64,000 nt of DNA from Streptomyces sp. NL15-2K (GTDB lineage: Bacteria > Actinomycetota > Actinomycetes > Streptomycetales > Streptomycetaceae), in the NCBI RefSeq assembly GCF_030551255.1, contig NZ_CP130630.1, forward strand, positions 3,205,501-3,269,500, read 5' to 3'. Within the stretch, counting starts at the first letter, position 1. Every line of letters starts with the position of its first letter. The position numbers were made by a program, and so were the translations under genes. The notes beneath the pieces are model-generated. The model saw only the letters and a list, made by a program, of their open reading frames with translations, ran no database searches and was not told where the DNA came from. This document shows positions 17,595 through 26,097 of this stretch, in pieces.

Positions 17595-18602
17595 TCACCG
17601 CGGGTCGCGTGAACTCGCGAGGTTCTGTGTCGCCCCCCAGAGTTCGTTGAACCGCTTCAGGCAGCGGCTGACGTGTTCGGGGCGGGCGTCGAGTGTGGTC
17701 TTGGCGTTGACGTCCAGGGTGTCCTGGCCGGTCTCGTAGGAGAGCACCTCGTCGAAGACGATGAAGTCGCTCGTCGTGCCCAGTTGCACCCTGTGCGGCA
17801 GTTCCGACAGGGCGACGATGCACGCGTCGATGTTGAGGAGTTTCTGGCTCTCGCAGATCTCCTCCAGCTCGGAGTCGATGTCCTCGGGAGTGTTCACGAC
17901 GAACAGCCGCCGCACCTTCACTCCCCTGCCGATCGCGTCGCTCTGTGCCTCCAGATAGCGTTTCGCGGGCTCGCTGTTCCAAAAGCCGCGGTCCACGGAC
18001 GTGCTGGTGGCGACGAGGCTGCTCTGGACGCACTTGGTGAGGTCGATCATCCAGTCGTCGTTCTCCCCGAGGCAGTCGGCCCTGCGGCTGCTGAGGTCCT
18101 CCATCAGCGTCGCCAGCCTGCCGATCGCCAGGTCGGCGAACTTCTCCACCAGCGGGTTCTCCAGATGGCCCACCTTCGTGGCGCTGCGGGCGAGCTTGGT
18201 CACCCCGTCGGAGCGCAGCACCGAGCGGTCGACCTGGCTGAAGAGCTCGGTGGCCTCGCTGATGCGGGCGAAGCGGTCGTCGACCAGGTCCCTCATCGCG
18301 CCGTGGTGGGCGGCGAGGCTCTCCTTCATCTCACGGATGCGCGTGACCTGCCCCGTCTCGACCTCCGTCAGCCGGCGCTCGAAGTCGACCAGGTACTGGA
18401 CGATCAGTGTGGCGCCACCGATGACGATGGAGACGGTCAGCTTCCACATCTCCCCCTGTTTCTGGTCGATCAGGTTGGTGAGGACGTACGCGAGGACGGC
18501 CACCAGTGCGGTGATGAGGATCTTCAGCAGCAGGGGCGGTACCCGCATCCCCTCCGTCCGTGCCGGGTCCGTTAAGTTCGTTCCTCGTGGCTCTGGGCTC
18601 AT
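17595..18602 (-). CDS. Membrane-anchored protein of unknown function
   Basis: A 335-residue protein I cannot assign. Two hydrophobic helices lie near the N-terminus (LLLKILITALVAVLAYVL and LTVSIVIGGATLIVQYLV), then a coiled-coil-like segment (FERRLTEVETGQVTRIREM). A soluble C-terminal domain has RRLFVVNTPEDIDSELEEI and SDFIVFDEVLSYETG, the alternation of an alpha/beta fold. It lies 63 bp downstream of the SCO2521-type gene on the same strand, but a strong hairpin lies between, so its membership of that cassette is open. Confidence 0.7.
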   Translation of the reverse strand: MSPEPRGTNLTDPARTEGMRVPPLLLKILITALVAVLAYVLTNLIDQKQGEMWKLTVSIVIGGATLIVQYLVDFERRLTEVETGQVTRIREMKESLAAHHGAMRDLVDDRFARISEATELFSQVDRSVLRSDGVTKLARSATKVGHLENPLVEKFADLAIGRLATLMEDLSSRRADCLGENDDWMIDLTKCVQSSLVATSTSVDRGFWNSEPAKRYLEAQSDAIGRGVKVRRLFVVNTPEDIDSELEEICESQKLLNIDACIVALSELPHRVQLGTTSDFIVFDEVLSYETGQDTLDVNAKTTLDARPEHVSRCLKRFNELWGATQNLASSRDPR

Positions 18603-18639
18603 TTCGTTCTCTCCCCCCGTCGGGATGGTCCGAGGCGCT

Positions 18640-18661
18640 GTTCCGGGGCGGCTCCCGGAAC
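18640..18661 (-). terminator. Hairpin between the SCO2521-type gene and its downstream neighbour
   Basis: A perfect 8-bp inverted repeat, GTTCCGGG - GCGGCT - CCCGGAAC, lies immediately after the stop of the gene at 18666. No U-run follows, as is common in Streptomyces. It could end the cassette transcript or attenuate expression of the membrane protein gene. Confidence 0.5.
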
Positions 18662-18665
18662 GGCT

Positions 18666-19634
18666 TCAGCGCGACGCCGAAACGGCGCGCGGCAACGCGA
18701 TGGCCTGCACGGCCAGTTGGTCCCGGACGCGCTGGACCAGGGTGTGCCACTGCCGACTGAACCCCGGCTCCCGCTCCAGCACGTCCCACAGCGGAGCCAG
18801 GCCGCGGTGCACCCGCGCTCCCGGCATCCACAGATGCAGCAGATGGTCCACGGCGGGGCGCAGCGCCCCTACGGCGGCCGGTCCGTCCGGCGAGCCGAGC
18901 CGACTGTTGTCGAGCAGTCCTACGAGGGTCGTCAGCAGCCAGTCGTGCCGTGCGAAGTCCTCGCACAGCCCCGCGACGGCGTCCGGCTGTGTGCCGTCCG
19001 GCATTCTCAGCCGCAGCGTCCGCAGCTCGTCGTCGACGACCGTGAAACGCTCGATCGAGGGCCCCTGGCCGTCCGCCGCGGGCAGGGCGGCCCAGCGCAG
19101 GCGGGTGGGACGGGACTTCATGGGTGGCTTGTTGTCGACCAGTACGTGGCGCCGCAGTCGTGAGAGCAGTTCCTCGGCGATCTGTCCGAGATCGAGTTCC
19201 CCGCGGCGGCCACCCGTCAGCACGCCCTGCGCGGTCGCTTCCCCGGGTAGTTTCCCGAAGGGTTCGAGCGTCCCGGGCCGGACGAGATAGTGGCCCCAGG
19301 GCTGCCGCTCGTCGGGCCCGGCGGCGGGGGCGCGGAAGAACGCGCCGGCCTGGAGGAGCCGGCCCTCGGTGAGTACGGCGCGGGCGGCCACCGTGCCGAC
19401 GGCTCGGACCTTGGCGCCGTTGGAGGTGGGTAACCGGCAGTCCACTCCGGTGAGGGTGTCCGGTGACAGTACGTACAGGTTGGGGCGTTGCGAGACGAGG
19501 ACGCGTTCGTCGGCCCGCAGCCGGAGGAGTTGTGCGGCGGCCCGGACGTCCAGGGGCCGTAAGGACGGCAGCAGACCGGTGCGTACTTCGCCGCAGGCGA
19601 GCACCGTCGGTGTCGTGTCCCTGGGGGTCCCCAT
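18666..19634 (-). CDS. SCO2521-family protein (conserved cassette, unknown function)
   Basis: A 322-residue soluble protein matching the family named after S. coelicolor SCO2521, known only as one member of a conserved actinobacterial gene set. Recognisable stretches are VLACGEVRTGLLPSLRPLDV near the N-terminus, VSQRPNLYVLSPDTLTGVDC, a basic linker KPPMKSRPTRLRW, and a helical C-terminus. No catalytic motif or membrane helix is visible. It starts one base after the SCO2522-type gene ends and is the last tightly packed cassette gene. Confidence 0.78.
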   Translation of the reverse strand: MGTPRDTTPTVLACGEVRTGLLPSLRPLDVRAAAQLLRLRADERVLVSQRPNLYVLSPDTLTGVDCRLPTSNGAKVRAVGTVAARAVLTEGRLLQAGAFFRAPAAGPDERQPWGHYLVRPGTLEPFGKLPGEATAQGVLTGGRRGELDLGQIAEELLSRLRRHVLVDNKPPMKSRPTRLRWAALPAADGQGPSIERFTVVDDELRTLRLRMPDGTQPDAVAGLCEDFARHDWLLTTLVGLLDNSRLGSPDGPAAVGALRPAVDHLLHLWMPGARVHRGLAPLWDVLEREPGFSRQWHTLVQRVRDQLAVQAIALPRAVSASR

Positions 19635-19635
19635 G

Positions 19636-20604
19636 TCACTGCCCGGCGTAGAAGACGTAACTGACGCGGTCGGCGACGGAATCGGGCACCTCCATACCCT
19701 CCTGGGCGGAGCGCTCGGCCACTTGGCGTAACGCGCCCATGTGGACGTCGGTCTGGTCGAGGATGACGCGCACGGCGTGCTCGACGGGCAGGAACCGGGA
19801 CGGCAGTACGGAGCAGGTGCGGTAGGCGGTGAACGCGGGTGCGGACGCGTTGAGTTGGAGCAGGGGCGCCAGCTCGTCCCAGTCGCGCGGGAACTCGCCC
19901 GCGGGGTGGGGCCGGGGAGGGAGTACGGCCTCGTCCTCGTTGCGCAGCAGTCCGAGGCGGGCCAGCTGCCAGACCGCGGCGAGGAAGGGGCAGGACCAGG
20001 TGCGGTTGCCTTCCTCGTCGTCGTCCCACAGTTCGACGTCCAGGAAGACGGAGTGGCGGCGCGCCGCGGTCTCGCGGGGCGGCTGCCAGGCCGTGGCGGT
20101 CTTCATCGCCTGCGGGGCGCGCGGGGTCGGGGTGCGTTCGCCGTTGGCGAGCCAGCCGGTCTCGCCGACGGGCGGGCGGCGCAGTCCGTAGCTGCCGGGC
20201 GGCGGTGATTCGACCAGGCGGCCCGCCACGGACTGAGCGAGGGGGATCTCGTCCGCCACGGCGCAGCCGGATTCCCGGGCCAGGTAGTCGATGACGAGCC
20301 CCGCCCGCTCGGCCTCGGCCAGCAGCACGGGCAGGACGTCGGCGGGGGTGGAGAAGCGGGTGAAGTAGTCGTCGACGAGGAAGCAGGTGCTGATCCGGGG
20401 CCGCCTGCCGCCCGCCCGGGCGGCGGCCTCGGCGCGGACCGCGTCCGCCCAGGGCCGTACCCGCTCGAAGTGCGCGCGCAGCCGCTGGGGACCGGCTTCG
20501 AAGTCCTCCATGTACAAGTGGCCCAGTTCCAGGGAGAGATGGGACAGCGGGACGGACTGGGTGCGCGGCTCGGCGGTGGTCTCCCGGAACACGGACTCCG
20601 TCAT
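19636..20604 (-). CDS. SCO2522-family protein (conserved cassette, unknown function)
   Basis: A 322-residue protein of the SCO2522 family. The N-terminal part has VPLSHLSLELGHLYMEDFEAGPQRLRAHF, and RISTCFLVDDYFTRFSTPADVLPVLLAEAERAGLVIDYLARESGC suggests a Rossmann-like domain. The middle has SVFLDVELWDDDEEGNRTWSCPFLAAVWQLARLGLL and the end VSYVFYAG. No known active site can be named. The start overlaps the end of the P-loop gene by 4 bp (ATGA), so the two are translationally coupled. Confidence 0.78.
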   Translation of the reverse strand: MTESVFRETTAEPRTQSVPLSHLSLELGHLYMEDFEAGPQRLRAHFERVRPWADAVRAEAAARAGGRRPRISTCFLVDDYFTRFSTPADVLPVLLAEAERAGLVIDYLARESGCAVADEIPLAQSVAGRLVESPPPGSYGLRRPPVGETGWLANGERTPTPRAPQAMKTATAWQPPRETAARRHSVFLDVELWDDDEEGNRTWSCPFLAAVWQLARLGLLRNEDEAVLPPRPHPAGEFPRDWDELAPLLQLNASAPAFTAYRTCSVLPSRFLPVEHAVRVILDQTDVHMGALRQVAERSAQEGMEVPDSVADRVSYVFYAGQ

Positions 20605-21518
20605 GACCGCCCCCAGTAGGTGTCGTCCGTCAGCCGTCGCGCGATCTCCTCCAGCTCTTCCAGCGTCTCCTTGCCGGCTATCTGGGTGGAGATCACGTCG
20701 TCCTCGGTGATGAGCTGCTCACGCCAGTGGAGGATCGGCTCCAGCGGTACGGTGCCCAGCACCACGCTGTCCCCGATTCCGTGCTCGGAGGCGAGCCGCC
20801 TGAGCTGCTCGTCGCGCTTTTGCATCCAGGTGGACTGGGCGGGCGAGGCGTGGGCCCACAGCGGCGACTCGGGGCCGGGCACCGCGGCCCGTACGAAGCG
20901 GATGGCCTCCCTGAGGACTGCCTCGTCGTGTCCCTTGGCCGCCCCTCCCCGCAGGATGCCGTGCGGCCCGAAGGCCAGTCCGGAGGCGGCGGTCACGTGC
21001 TGCCGGGTCCAGCGGTGGAAGACGAGCCAGCGGGCTTCGACCCCGCGCATCTCGGACCGCGCGGTCGCTTCGAGCACCATGTCCATGGCGTAGCTGCGTC
21101 CGGCGCTGAGGTCCACGATGATCACGTCGAACTCGGTGTTCAGCCGCAGCATGAGGTCGACGCAGCGCCGCAGGGTCTCCTGGTCCGTGGCGAATTCGCC
21201 GCCGCTGAGGTCGCCGGGCATCAGGACGAGCCGGCCCGAGCCGCCCGGCCTGCCGCGCAGTACGGAGTGCTGGGTGCGGGCCCAGACGTCCAGCCGGACC
21301 GGCTCACCGGCCGACCCTTCCAAGTAGGAGTGCAGGCCGTCCTGTTGGACGCCTCCCATCGCCTCCGGAACGTCGAAGACCACAGCGGCCGTCGGGGAGC
21401 CGAAGTCGAAGTCGACGTAGCAGACGTCGTCACCGGCGATCGCCCGCTGGTACGCGAGGTTGGCGCTGGTGACGGATCGGCCCGTGCCTCCCTTGTCGGA
21501 GGCGGCGAAGACGAGCAC
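20601..21518 (-). CDS. SCO2523-family variant P-loop (ParA/MinD-like) protein
   Basis: A 305-residue protein with a ParA/MinD-like start, MLVFAASDKGGTGRSVTSANLAYQRA. The deviant Walker A has Arg (GGTGRS) where a Lys is normal. The switch-like motif VCYVDFDFGSPTA and Walker B-like FDVIIVDLSAGRSYAMD are intact. That combination is why the family is called a variant P-loop protein. It may bind nucleotide without a standard hydrolysis cycle. GTG start with GGAGG eight bases upstream; four bases after the SCO2524-type gene. Confidence 0.82.
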   Translation of the reverse strand: MLVFAASDKGGTGRSVTSANLAYQRAIAGDDVCYVDFDFGSPTAAVVFDVPEAMGGVQQDGLHSYLEGSAGEPVRLDVWARTQHSVLRGRPGGSGRLVLMPGDLSGGEFATDQETLRRCVDLMLRLNTEFDVIIVDLSAGRSYAMDMVLEATARSEMRGVEARWLVFHRWTRQHVTAASGLAFGPHGILRGGAAKGHDEAVLREAIRFVRAAVPGPESPLWAHASPAQSTWMQKRDEQLRRLASEHGIGDSVVLGTVPLEPILHWREQLITEDDVISTQIAGKETLEELEEIARRLTDDTYWGRS

Positions 21519-21521
21519 CGG

Positions 21522-23360
21522 TCACACCTCCTGCGCGGCGGCGTCCCTGGCCTGGGCCAGGGTGTCCAGCTCGCCGAGGACGGACAGCGTCAACGCGCAG
21601 GCGGTGCCGGGCTGTTCGTCGAGGATGCGGCGGGCGCGGCGGAGCCGGATCTCGATGCTCCGCAGCGACTTGCCGCGTTCGCTGTCGCCGGCCGTGGTGT
21701 GCTCCATCAGTTCGTAGCCGAAGAGGTGGGTGGACTCACTGAGCAACGCCTTCGCCATGACGGTGAGTTCGGGGCTGCGGATGGGCCGCTGCTCGTAGAG
21801 CTTGCGCGCGGCGACCATGCACTCGGTGACGCGTTCGGTGATGCTCCAGGACGGCTGGTCGTCGGTGGCGGGTGCGCCGGGGTAGACGGCGTGGACGTTG
21901 TCCCACAGGCCGATGCCTTCGCCGTCCTGGATACGTCGCTGCCAGAGGTGGTCGAGGATGTCCTCCGCCAGCTGGAGCAGCCGGTCGTGCGAGGTGATGT
22001 TGCGGGACAACTCGCACAGCTGGATGGTCCGTTTGAGCAGCTGCGCGGAGAAGTCGGTCATCGTCCAGTGCAGGAGCGGGCCCATGCGGTCGCTGCCTTG
22101 CAGTGGCAGGGTGACGCCCGGGTTGTGGAGTTGGACGGCGGGGTCCTCGCGGGCCATGCGGCTGGTGATACGGCCGCGTTCGGCCAGGCGTTCCATGACG
22201 GCGACCGTGCGGGTGAGGTCGTCGTCGGTGGCGCGGCGCCGCACGAGGTCGTGGACGACGATGGCCGCGACGGACAGCGAGAAGTAGTCGGACTCCAGCC
22301 GCTGTCCCGTGGTGCGCCACGGGAGGTCCTCCAGCGGCCAGCGCTCGGGGTCGAAGCGGGCGATGCCCGACCAGTACTGCTGGGTGATCTCCCAGCGCAG
22401 CCTGAGCGCGCCGGCCAGCGTCTGCTGTTCGGGGGTGAGCAGGCCGAGGGTGAGCGTGCGGTCCGAGAACAGGTCCTGGATGCCGTCGAGGGCGACCACG
22501 GTGAAGTAGAGATACGGCACGGAGTCGGCGACGCCGTCGGGCTGACCGATCTTCGCTTCGCTCTCCACGGTCGGCGCGTCCTTCACCAGGCTCCAGGCCC
22601 AGCCGCATTCGAAGAGCTGGTTGTCGTCCTGGAGCGCCTCCTCGACGTCCAGGCCCAGCGTGAGGCTCTCCGTGATCGTGGCGCGCAGCGGCTTGAAGCG
22701 GCGCTGGAACTGCTGGAGTACGGCCCGTTCGGACGACCGGCCCTGGCCGACGAGCCGGACCAGCCGCTGGCCCTGGGGGGAATCCGGGTCGAACACGTTC
22801 ACGGCGAAGGACCGCAGAAGGCTGACCATCGCGGCGGTCAGCCGGACGCTGGTGGCCTCCCGAAGGCGCGCGATGGACTTCTTCATGTCCGTACGCGACG
22901 TCTTCTCCTCATAGACCTTGAGGAATCCGAGGGTGGCGAGACAGAGGGTGACAGACATGCTGAACGAGTCCACGACGCCCAGTTCCCGCTGTTCCTGGGT
23001 GACGTCCCGCTGCGGATCCAGAGTGCCGAAGTACTGGCCGCCGCCGAAGGTGGGGCTCTCGTCCGCCGCGGCGTGCATGCTCATGAACTGGGTGAGCACC
23101 GTGACGAGATTCCCGGGGATCTCCATGCGCCCGCCGGCCCGCTTGAGTGCCCTTTCCACGTCCCGCTTGGTGGTGTCCGGCTCGTCGAGGCGGAATGCGG
23201 GAATCTCGGTGGCGGGATACATGAGGCACAGCAGCCGCTCCGCGTCCGCGACGCTGCTGCTCCCTCCCTGTTCCCCCCAGTTCCACTTGCCGTTGTCGAA
23301 TGAGTGTCTGGCAACGGCCTGCCAAATATCCAACAGGTGCTGACGTGGCTTGATCTGCAT
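21522..23360 (-). CDS. SCO2524-family protein (conserved cassette, unknown function)
   Basis: A 612-residue, largely helical soluble protein matching the SCO2524 family. The N-terminus IKPRQHLLDIWQAVARHSFDNGKWNWG and the segment RLLCLMYPATEIPAFRLD are characteristic. No enzyme motif is visible; the repetitive helical make-up suggests a scaffold or partner-binding role (inference). I chose ATG 23360 because AGGGG lies seven bases upstream; the ATG two codons earlier is too close to it. It lies between the methyltransferase gene (54-bp gap) and the P-loop gene (3-bp gap). Confidence 0.78.
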   Translation of the reverse strand: MQIKPRQHLLDIWQAVARHSFDNGKWNWGEQGGSSSVADAERLLCLMYPATEIPAFRLDEPDTTKRDVERALKRAGGRMEIPGNLVTVLTQFMSMHAAADESPTFGGGQYFGTLDPQRDVTQEQRELGVVDSFSMSVTLCLATLGFLKVYEEKTSRTDMKKSIARLREATSVRLTAAMVSLLRSFAVNVFDPDSPQGQRLVRLVGQGRSSERAVLQQFQRRFKPLRATITESLTLGLDVEEALQDDNQLFECGWAWSLVKDAPTVESEAKIGQPDGVADSVPYLYFTVVALDGIQDLFSDRTLTLGLLTPEQQTLAGALRLRWEITQQYWSGIARFDPERWPLEDLPWRTTGQRLESDYFSLSVAAIVVHDLVRRRATDDDLTRTVAVMERLAERGRITSRMAREDPAVQLHNPGVTLPLQGSDRMGPLLHWTMTDFSAQLLKRTIQLCELSRNITSHDRLLQLAEDILDHLWQRRIQDGEGIGLWDNVHAVYPGAPATDDQPSWSITERVTECMVAARKLYEQRPIRSPELTVMAKALLSESTHLFGYELMEHTTAGDSERGKSLRSIEIRLRRARRILDEQPGTACALTLSVLGELDTLAQARDAAAQEV

Positions 23361-23414
23361 CCCCATGCCCCTCACACAGGTAGTGCCGCCGTCTTCCGCT
23401 TCCGCGTGGATACT

Positions 23415-24236
23415 TCAGTGGCGATGCCGGAATACCGGGTTCAGCCACTTGGAAAAGCCGCCGGAGAGTACCGAAGCAACGGAATTCGACTTCCGGTGAC
23501 CGAGCGCCAGGATGATCCCCGTGTGTCCGGGACGCACCTCGCCGAGAGTCGAGTAGTCCACCGCTCCCGCGAACGGTTCGAGGATTTCGTCCACTTGCAA
23601 CTCGTTGACATCACAGGCGGGAAAGAACCGGTCGCCGACGGAATAGCCCTTCGAACCCTCCATGAACGCGGCGGCGAAAGGGGCTCCTGGGGCGAGGGCT
23701 CTCATGAAGCATTCGACCGCCCGCCGGAACTCCTCGTGGGAACTCGACAGCGACTCGGCGACGAAGAACATGGTGCCCATCTGCCACCGCCGATACGGCC
23801 GGCTCCCGAACAGGCCCCGACGCCCCAGATCGAAAAGGTCACCCTCCCGGACCCGCACGGCACCGCTGAACCGCTCTCTGCGGACGGCGTCGATCCCGTC
23901 GTACTCCGGCTGCTCGCACAACAGCTTCCAGAACCGGTCCCACTCCGGATGGAAGTTGGGCTTCTGTTCTTTCAGGTACTCGACGTTCTTCGGTGACCGT
24001 TCGAGCAGGGTGATCTCACTGCACCAGGGAAGCATGGTCAGCGCCGGATAGAGGTTCGCCCCCGCGCCCACGTCAATACCCAGAACCGGCCGATGGGAAT
24101 TCCCGCGGAAATGATCACTGAAGTGCCGGCCCACGAGCTGAACGATCTCCGCGTCAGCATCGAGCAGATACCGGTAATTGTGATCAATGTACGCATGCGG
24201 GTCGAAGGCGTCCCAAGGTGCTTCGGCGTTGAGCAT
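23415..24236 (-). CDS. SCO2525-family SAM-dependent methyltransferase
   Basis: A 273-residue class I methyltransferase-fold protein. Motif I is LGIDVGAGANLYPALTML; ITLLERSPKNVEYL supplies the acidic residue at the end of strand 2, and MGTMFFVAESLSSSHEEF is the strand-4 region. WDAFDPHAYIDHNYRYL near the N-terminus is typical of the family. It resembles small-molecule methyltransferases of the NNMT/PNMT/TEMT kind rather than DNA methylases. First gene of the cassette, divergent from a GNAT gene. ATG 24236 is the best start, but the ribosome site is weak. Confidence 0.82.
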   Translation of the reverse strand: MLNAEAPWDAFDPHAYIDHNYRYLLDADAEIVQLVGRHFSDHFRGNSHRPVLGIDVGAGANLYPALTMLPWCSEITLLERSPKNVEYLKEQKPNFHPEWDRFWKLLCEQPEYDGIDAVRRERFSGAVRVREGDLFDLGRRGLFGSRPYRRWQMGTMFFVAESLSSSHEEFRRAVECFMRALAPGAPFAAAFMEGSKGYSVGDRFFPACDVNELQVDEILEPFAGAVDYSTLGEVRPGHTGIILALGHRKSNSVASVLSGGFSKWLNPVFRHRH

Positions 24237-24481
24237 GCTCCACGGTACTACGCCGGTGACATCCCGCACTCCCCTGTGCGACTCCGCAACAGAATCGGGA
24301 CACCAAGGGTGTACCACAGCGAATGCATTTTTGGTCCTGAACCGCACTTGAGCAGCCCGATGCCGCCGAGGAATGCTGGGTGAACCCCTGCCGAATCCAC
24401 AGATTGACAGGAAGCAAGTCGTTCGGCCCGTATTCACCCATATGAGGTCAACGCGCCTCGACTCCTCACTAGGGGGGCGGC

Positions 24482-24961
24482 ATGCCCGCTGCACCGAAGA
24501 ACGTTCCCGAGGACCGGCTCCCGCGGATGCGCAACGTGGTGGAGTCCGACCTGGAGGCCATCGCACTGCTCGACCAGCAGCTCTTCACCAGGGACGCGTA
24601 CTCCTGCACCGTGCTGCGCCAGTTCTACGACCTCTACGCCAGGCACTTCCTCGTCCTCGACGACAGCCAGGGCATCCAGGGGTACGTCCTGGTCGGCACC
24701 GCGGTGGACAAGGGCAGCTGGGTGCTTGGGCTCGGCGTCACCCCGGACCGGCGCGGACGCGGCCATGGCCGGCGGCTCATGCGGGAGGTGCTGTCCTGCC
24801 TGCGCGCCGACGGCGTGCACACGGTGCGGCTGTCGGTGGCACCGGCCAATGTCCCCGCGATCGACCTGTACAGGTCTTTGGACTTCGCCCTCGAAGGGGA
24901 GCTGCACAAGGAGTACTTCGGACCGGGCGGAGACCGCTTGATCATGGTCCGTCACCTGTGA
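24482..24961 (+). CDS. GNAT-family N-acetyltransferase
   Basis: A 159-residue acetyltransferase. The acetyl-CoA pyrophosphate loop is VTPDRRGRGHGRRLMREVL; VRLSVAPANVPAIDLYRSLDF is the C-terminal strand-helix with the conserved Asn and Tyr. YVLVGTAVDKGSWVLGLG is the central sheet. The start at 24482 follows TAGGGGGGCGG. It is divergent from the SCO2525-type gene across 245 bp, so the two may share regulation. Substrate unknown. Confidence 0.88.
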   Translation: MPAAPKNVPEDRLPRMRNVVESDLEAIALLDQQLFTRDAYSCTVLRQFYDLYARHFLVLDDSQGIQGYVLVGTAVDKGSWVLGLGVTPDRRGRGHGRRLMREVLSCLRADGVHTVRLSVAPANVPAIDLYRSLDFALEGELHKEYFGPGGDRLIMVRHL

Positions 24962-25033
24962 CCTGGGGCCTCTTCCCGGACGCAGCCGACTGGGGCGTAA
25001 GGTCCCTCGAGGTACGCACCGTGGAGGGAGACC

Positions 25034-26014
25034 GTGATGGGGAGTCCGCCGGAGCTCACCCTGGGACGCCTGCTCTCCTCATGGCAACCGGACGTGCCCG
25101 CGCTGCTGCTCGTCGCCCTGCTGGCCGTGCCGTACGGCTGGGGCGTACTGCGGCTCAGGCGCCGGGGTGAACGCTGGCCCGTGCCCCGTCTCGCCGCCTT
25201 CGCGCTGCTCGGGCTCGGCGCGCTCGTCGTGGCCACGATGTCCGCCCTGGCCGTCTACGACCACGCGCTGTTCTGGCCGGCCGCGATCCAGAACGTCCTG
25301 CTGGACCTGATCGCACCCCTCGGGCTGGCCCTCGGCGATCCCCTGCGGCTGGCCGTCCGTGCCCTGCCCGAGCGCGCCGCCGGCCGCGTGCGGCGGGTGA
25401 TGACCGGGCGGCTGGTGCGGCTGCTCACCTTCCCGCTGGTCAGCACGGCGCTCGTGCTCACGACCGAGCTGACCGTGTACTTCACCCCGTACTTCGAAAC
25501 CGCCCTGCGCGAGGGCTGGCTGCACGACCTGATGTATCTGCACCTGCTGCTCGCCGGCTGCCTGTTCGTGGTGCCGGTGCTCACCCGGGAGGCAGCGCTG
25601 CCGAAGTGGTGCGGGCATCCGGTCAGGGCGGCGCTGGTGTTCGTCGACGGCATCATCGACGCCGTGCCGGGCATCGTGGTGATGACGCACGGCACGCTCA
25701 TCGCCGGGGCCTGGTACCTGAATCATGCCCCGTCCTGGGCGCCGGACGTCCACCATGACCAACAGCTCGGCGGTGGCGCGATGATCAGCATCGCCGAACT
25801 GGTGGCGCTGCCCTTCCTCCTGGCGATCCTGGTGCAGTGGGCCCGTACCGAACGCGCCGAGACCGTCACCCTGGACCGCCGCCTGGAGGCGGAGCTGATC
25901 CCGGCGACGCCCGCGGCGGGACCGGCGCGGGGCCCGGATCTCGTACGTCCGTGGTGGGAGACCGAGAACAGCGAGGTCGCCCGGCGCGTCAGGCAACAAC
26001 GTCCGGAGCGTTGA
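25034..26014 (+). CDS. CtaG-type cytochrome c oxidase assembly membrane protein
   Basis: A 326-residue polytopic membrane protein of the caa3_CtaG family, implicated in copper delivery to cytochrome oxidase. It has about seven helices with LFWPAAIQNVLLDLIAPLGLALG, YFTPYFETALREGWLHDLMYLHLLLAGCLFVVPVL and GIIDAVPGIVVMTHGTLIAG, which contain the conserved His residues. A cytosolic tail follows. GTG at 25034 (six bases after GGAGG) and ATG at 25037 are both possible starts. Confidence 0.88.
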   Translation: MMGSPPELTLGRLLSSWQPDVPALLLVALLAVPYGWGVLRLRRRGERWPVPRLAAFALLGLGALVVATMSALAVYDHALFWPAAIQNVLLDLIAPLGLALGDPLRLAVRALPERAAGRVRRVMTGRLVRLLTFPLVSTALVLTTELTVYFTPYFETALREGWLHDLMYLHLLLAGCLFVVPVLTREAALPKWCGHPVRAALVFVDGIIDAVPGIVVMTHGTLIAGAWYLNHAPSWAPDVHHDQQLGGGAMISIAELVALPFLLAILVQWARTERAETVTLDRRLEAELIPATPAAGPARGPDLVRPWWETENSEVARRVRQQRPER

Positions 26015-26097
26015 CGGGTCCGCACACTCACCCACCGGCCCCCACCGAATCTCCGGATCACTTCTCTACGATGTGCGCCGACGACTGGAGGGGGACC

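Noticed and set aside
24404..24436. Promoter TTGACA/TATTCA for the GNAT gene
   Set aside because: The spacing is 21 bp, too long for a standard promoter.
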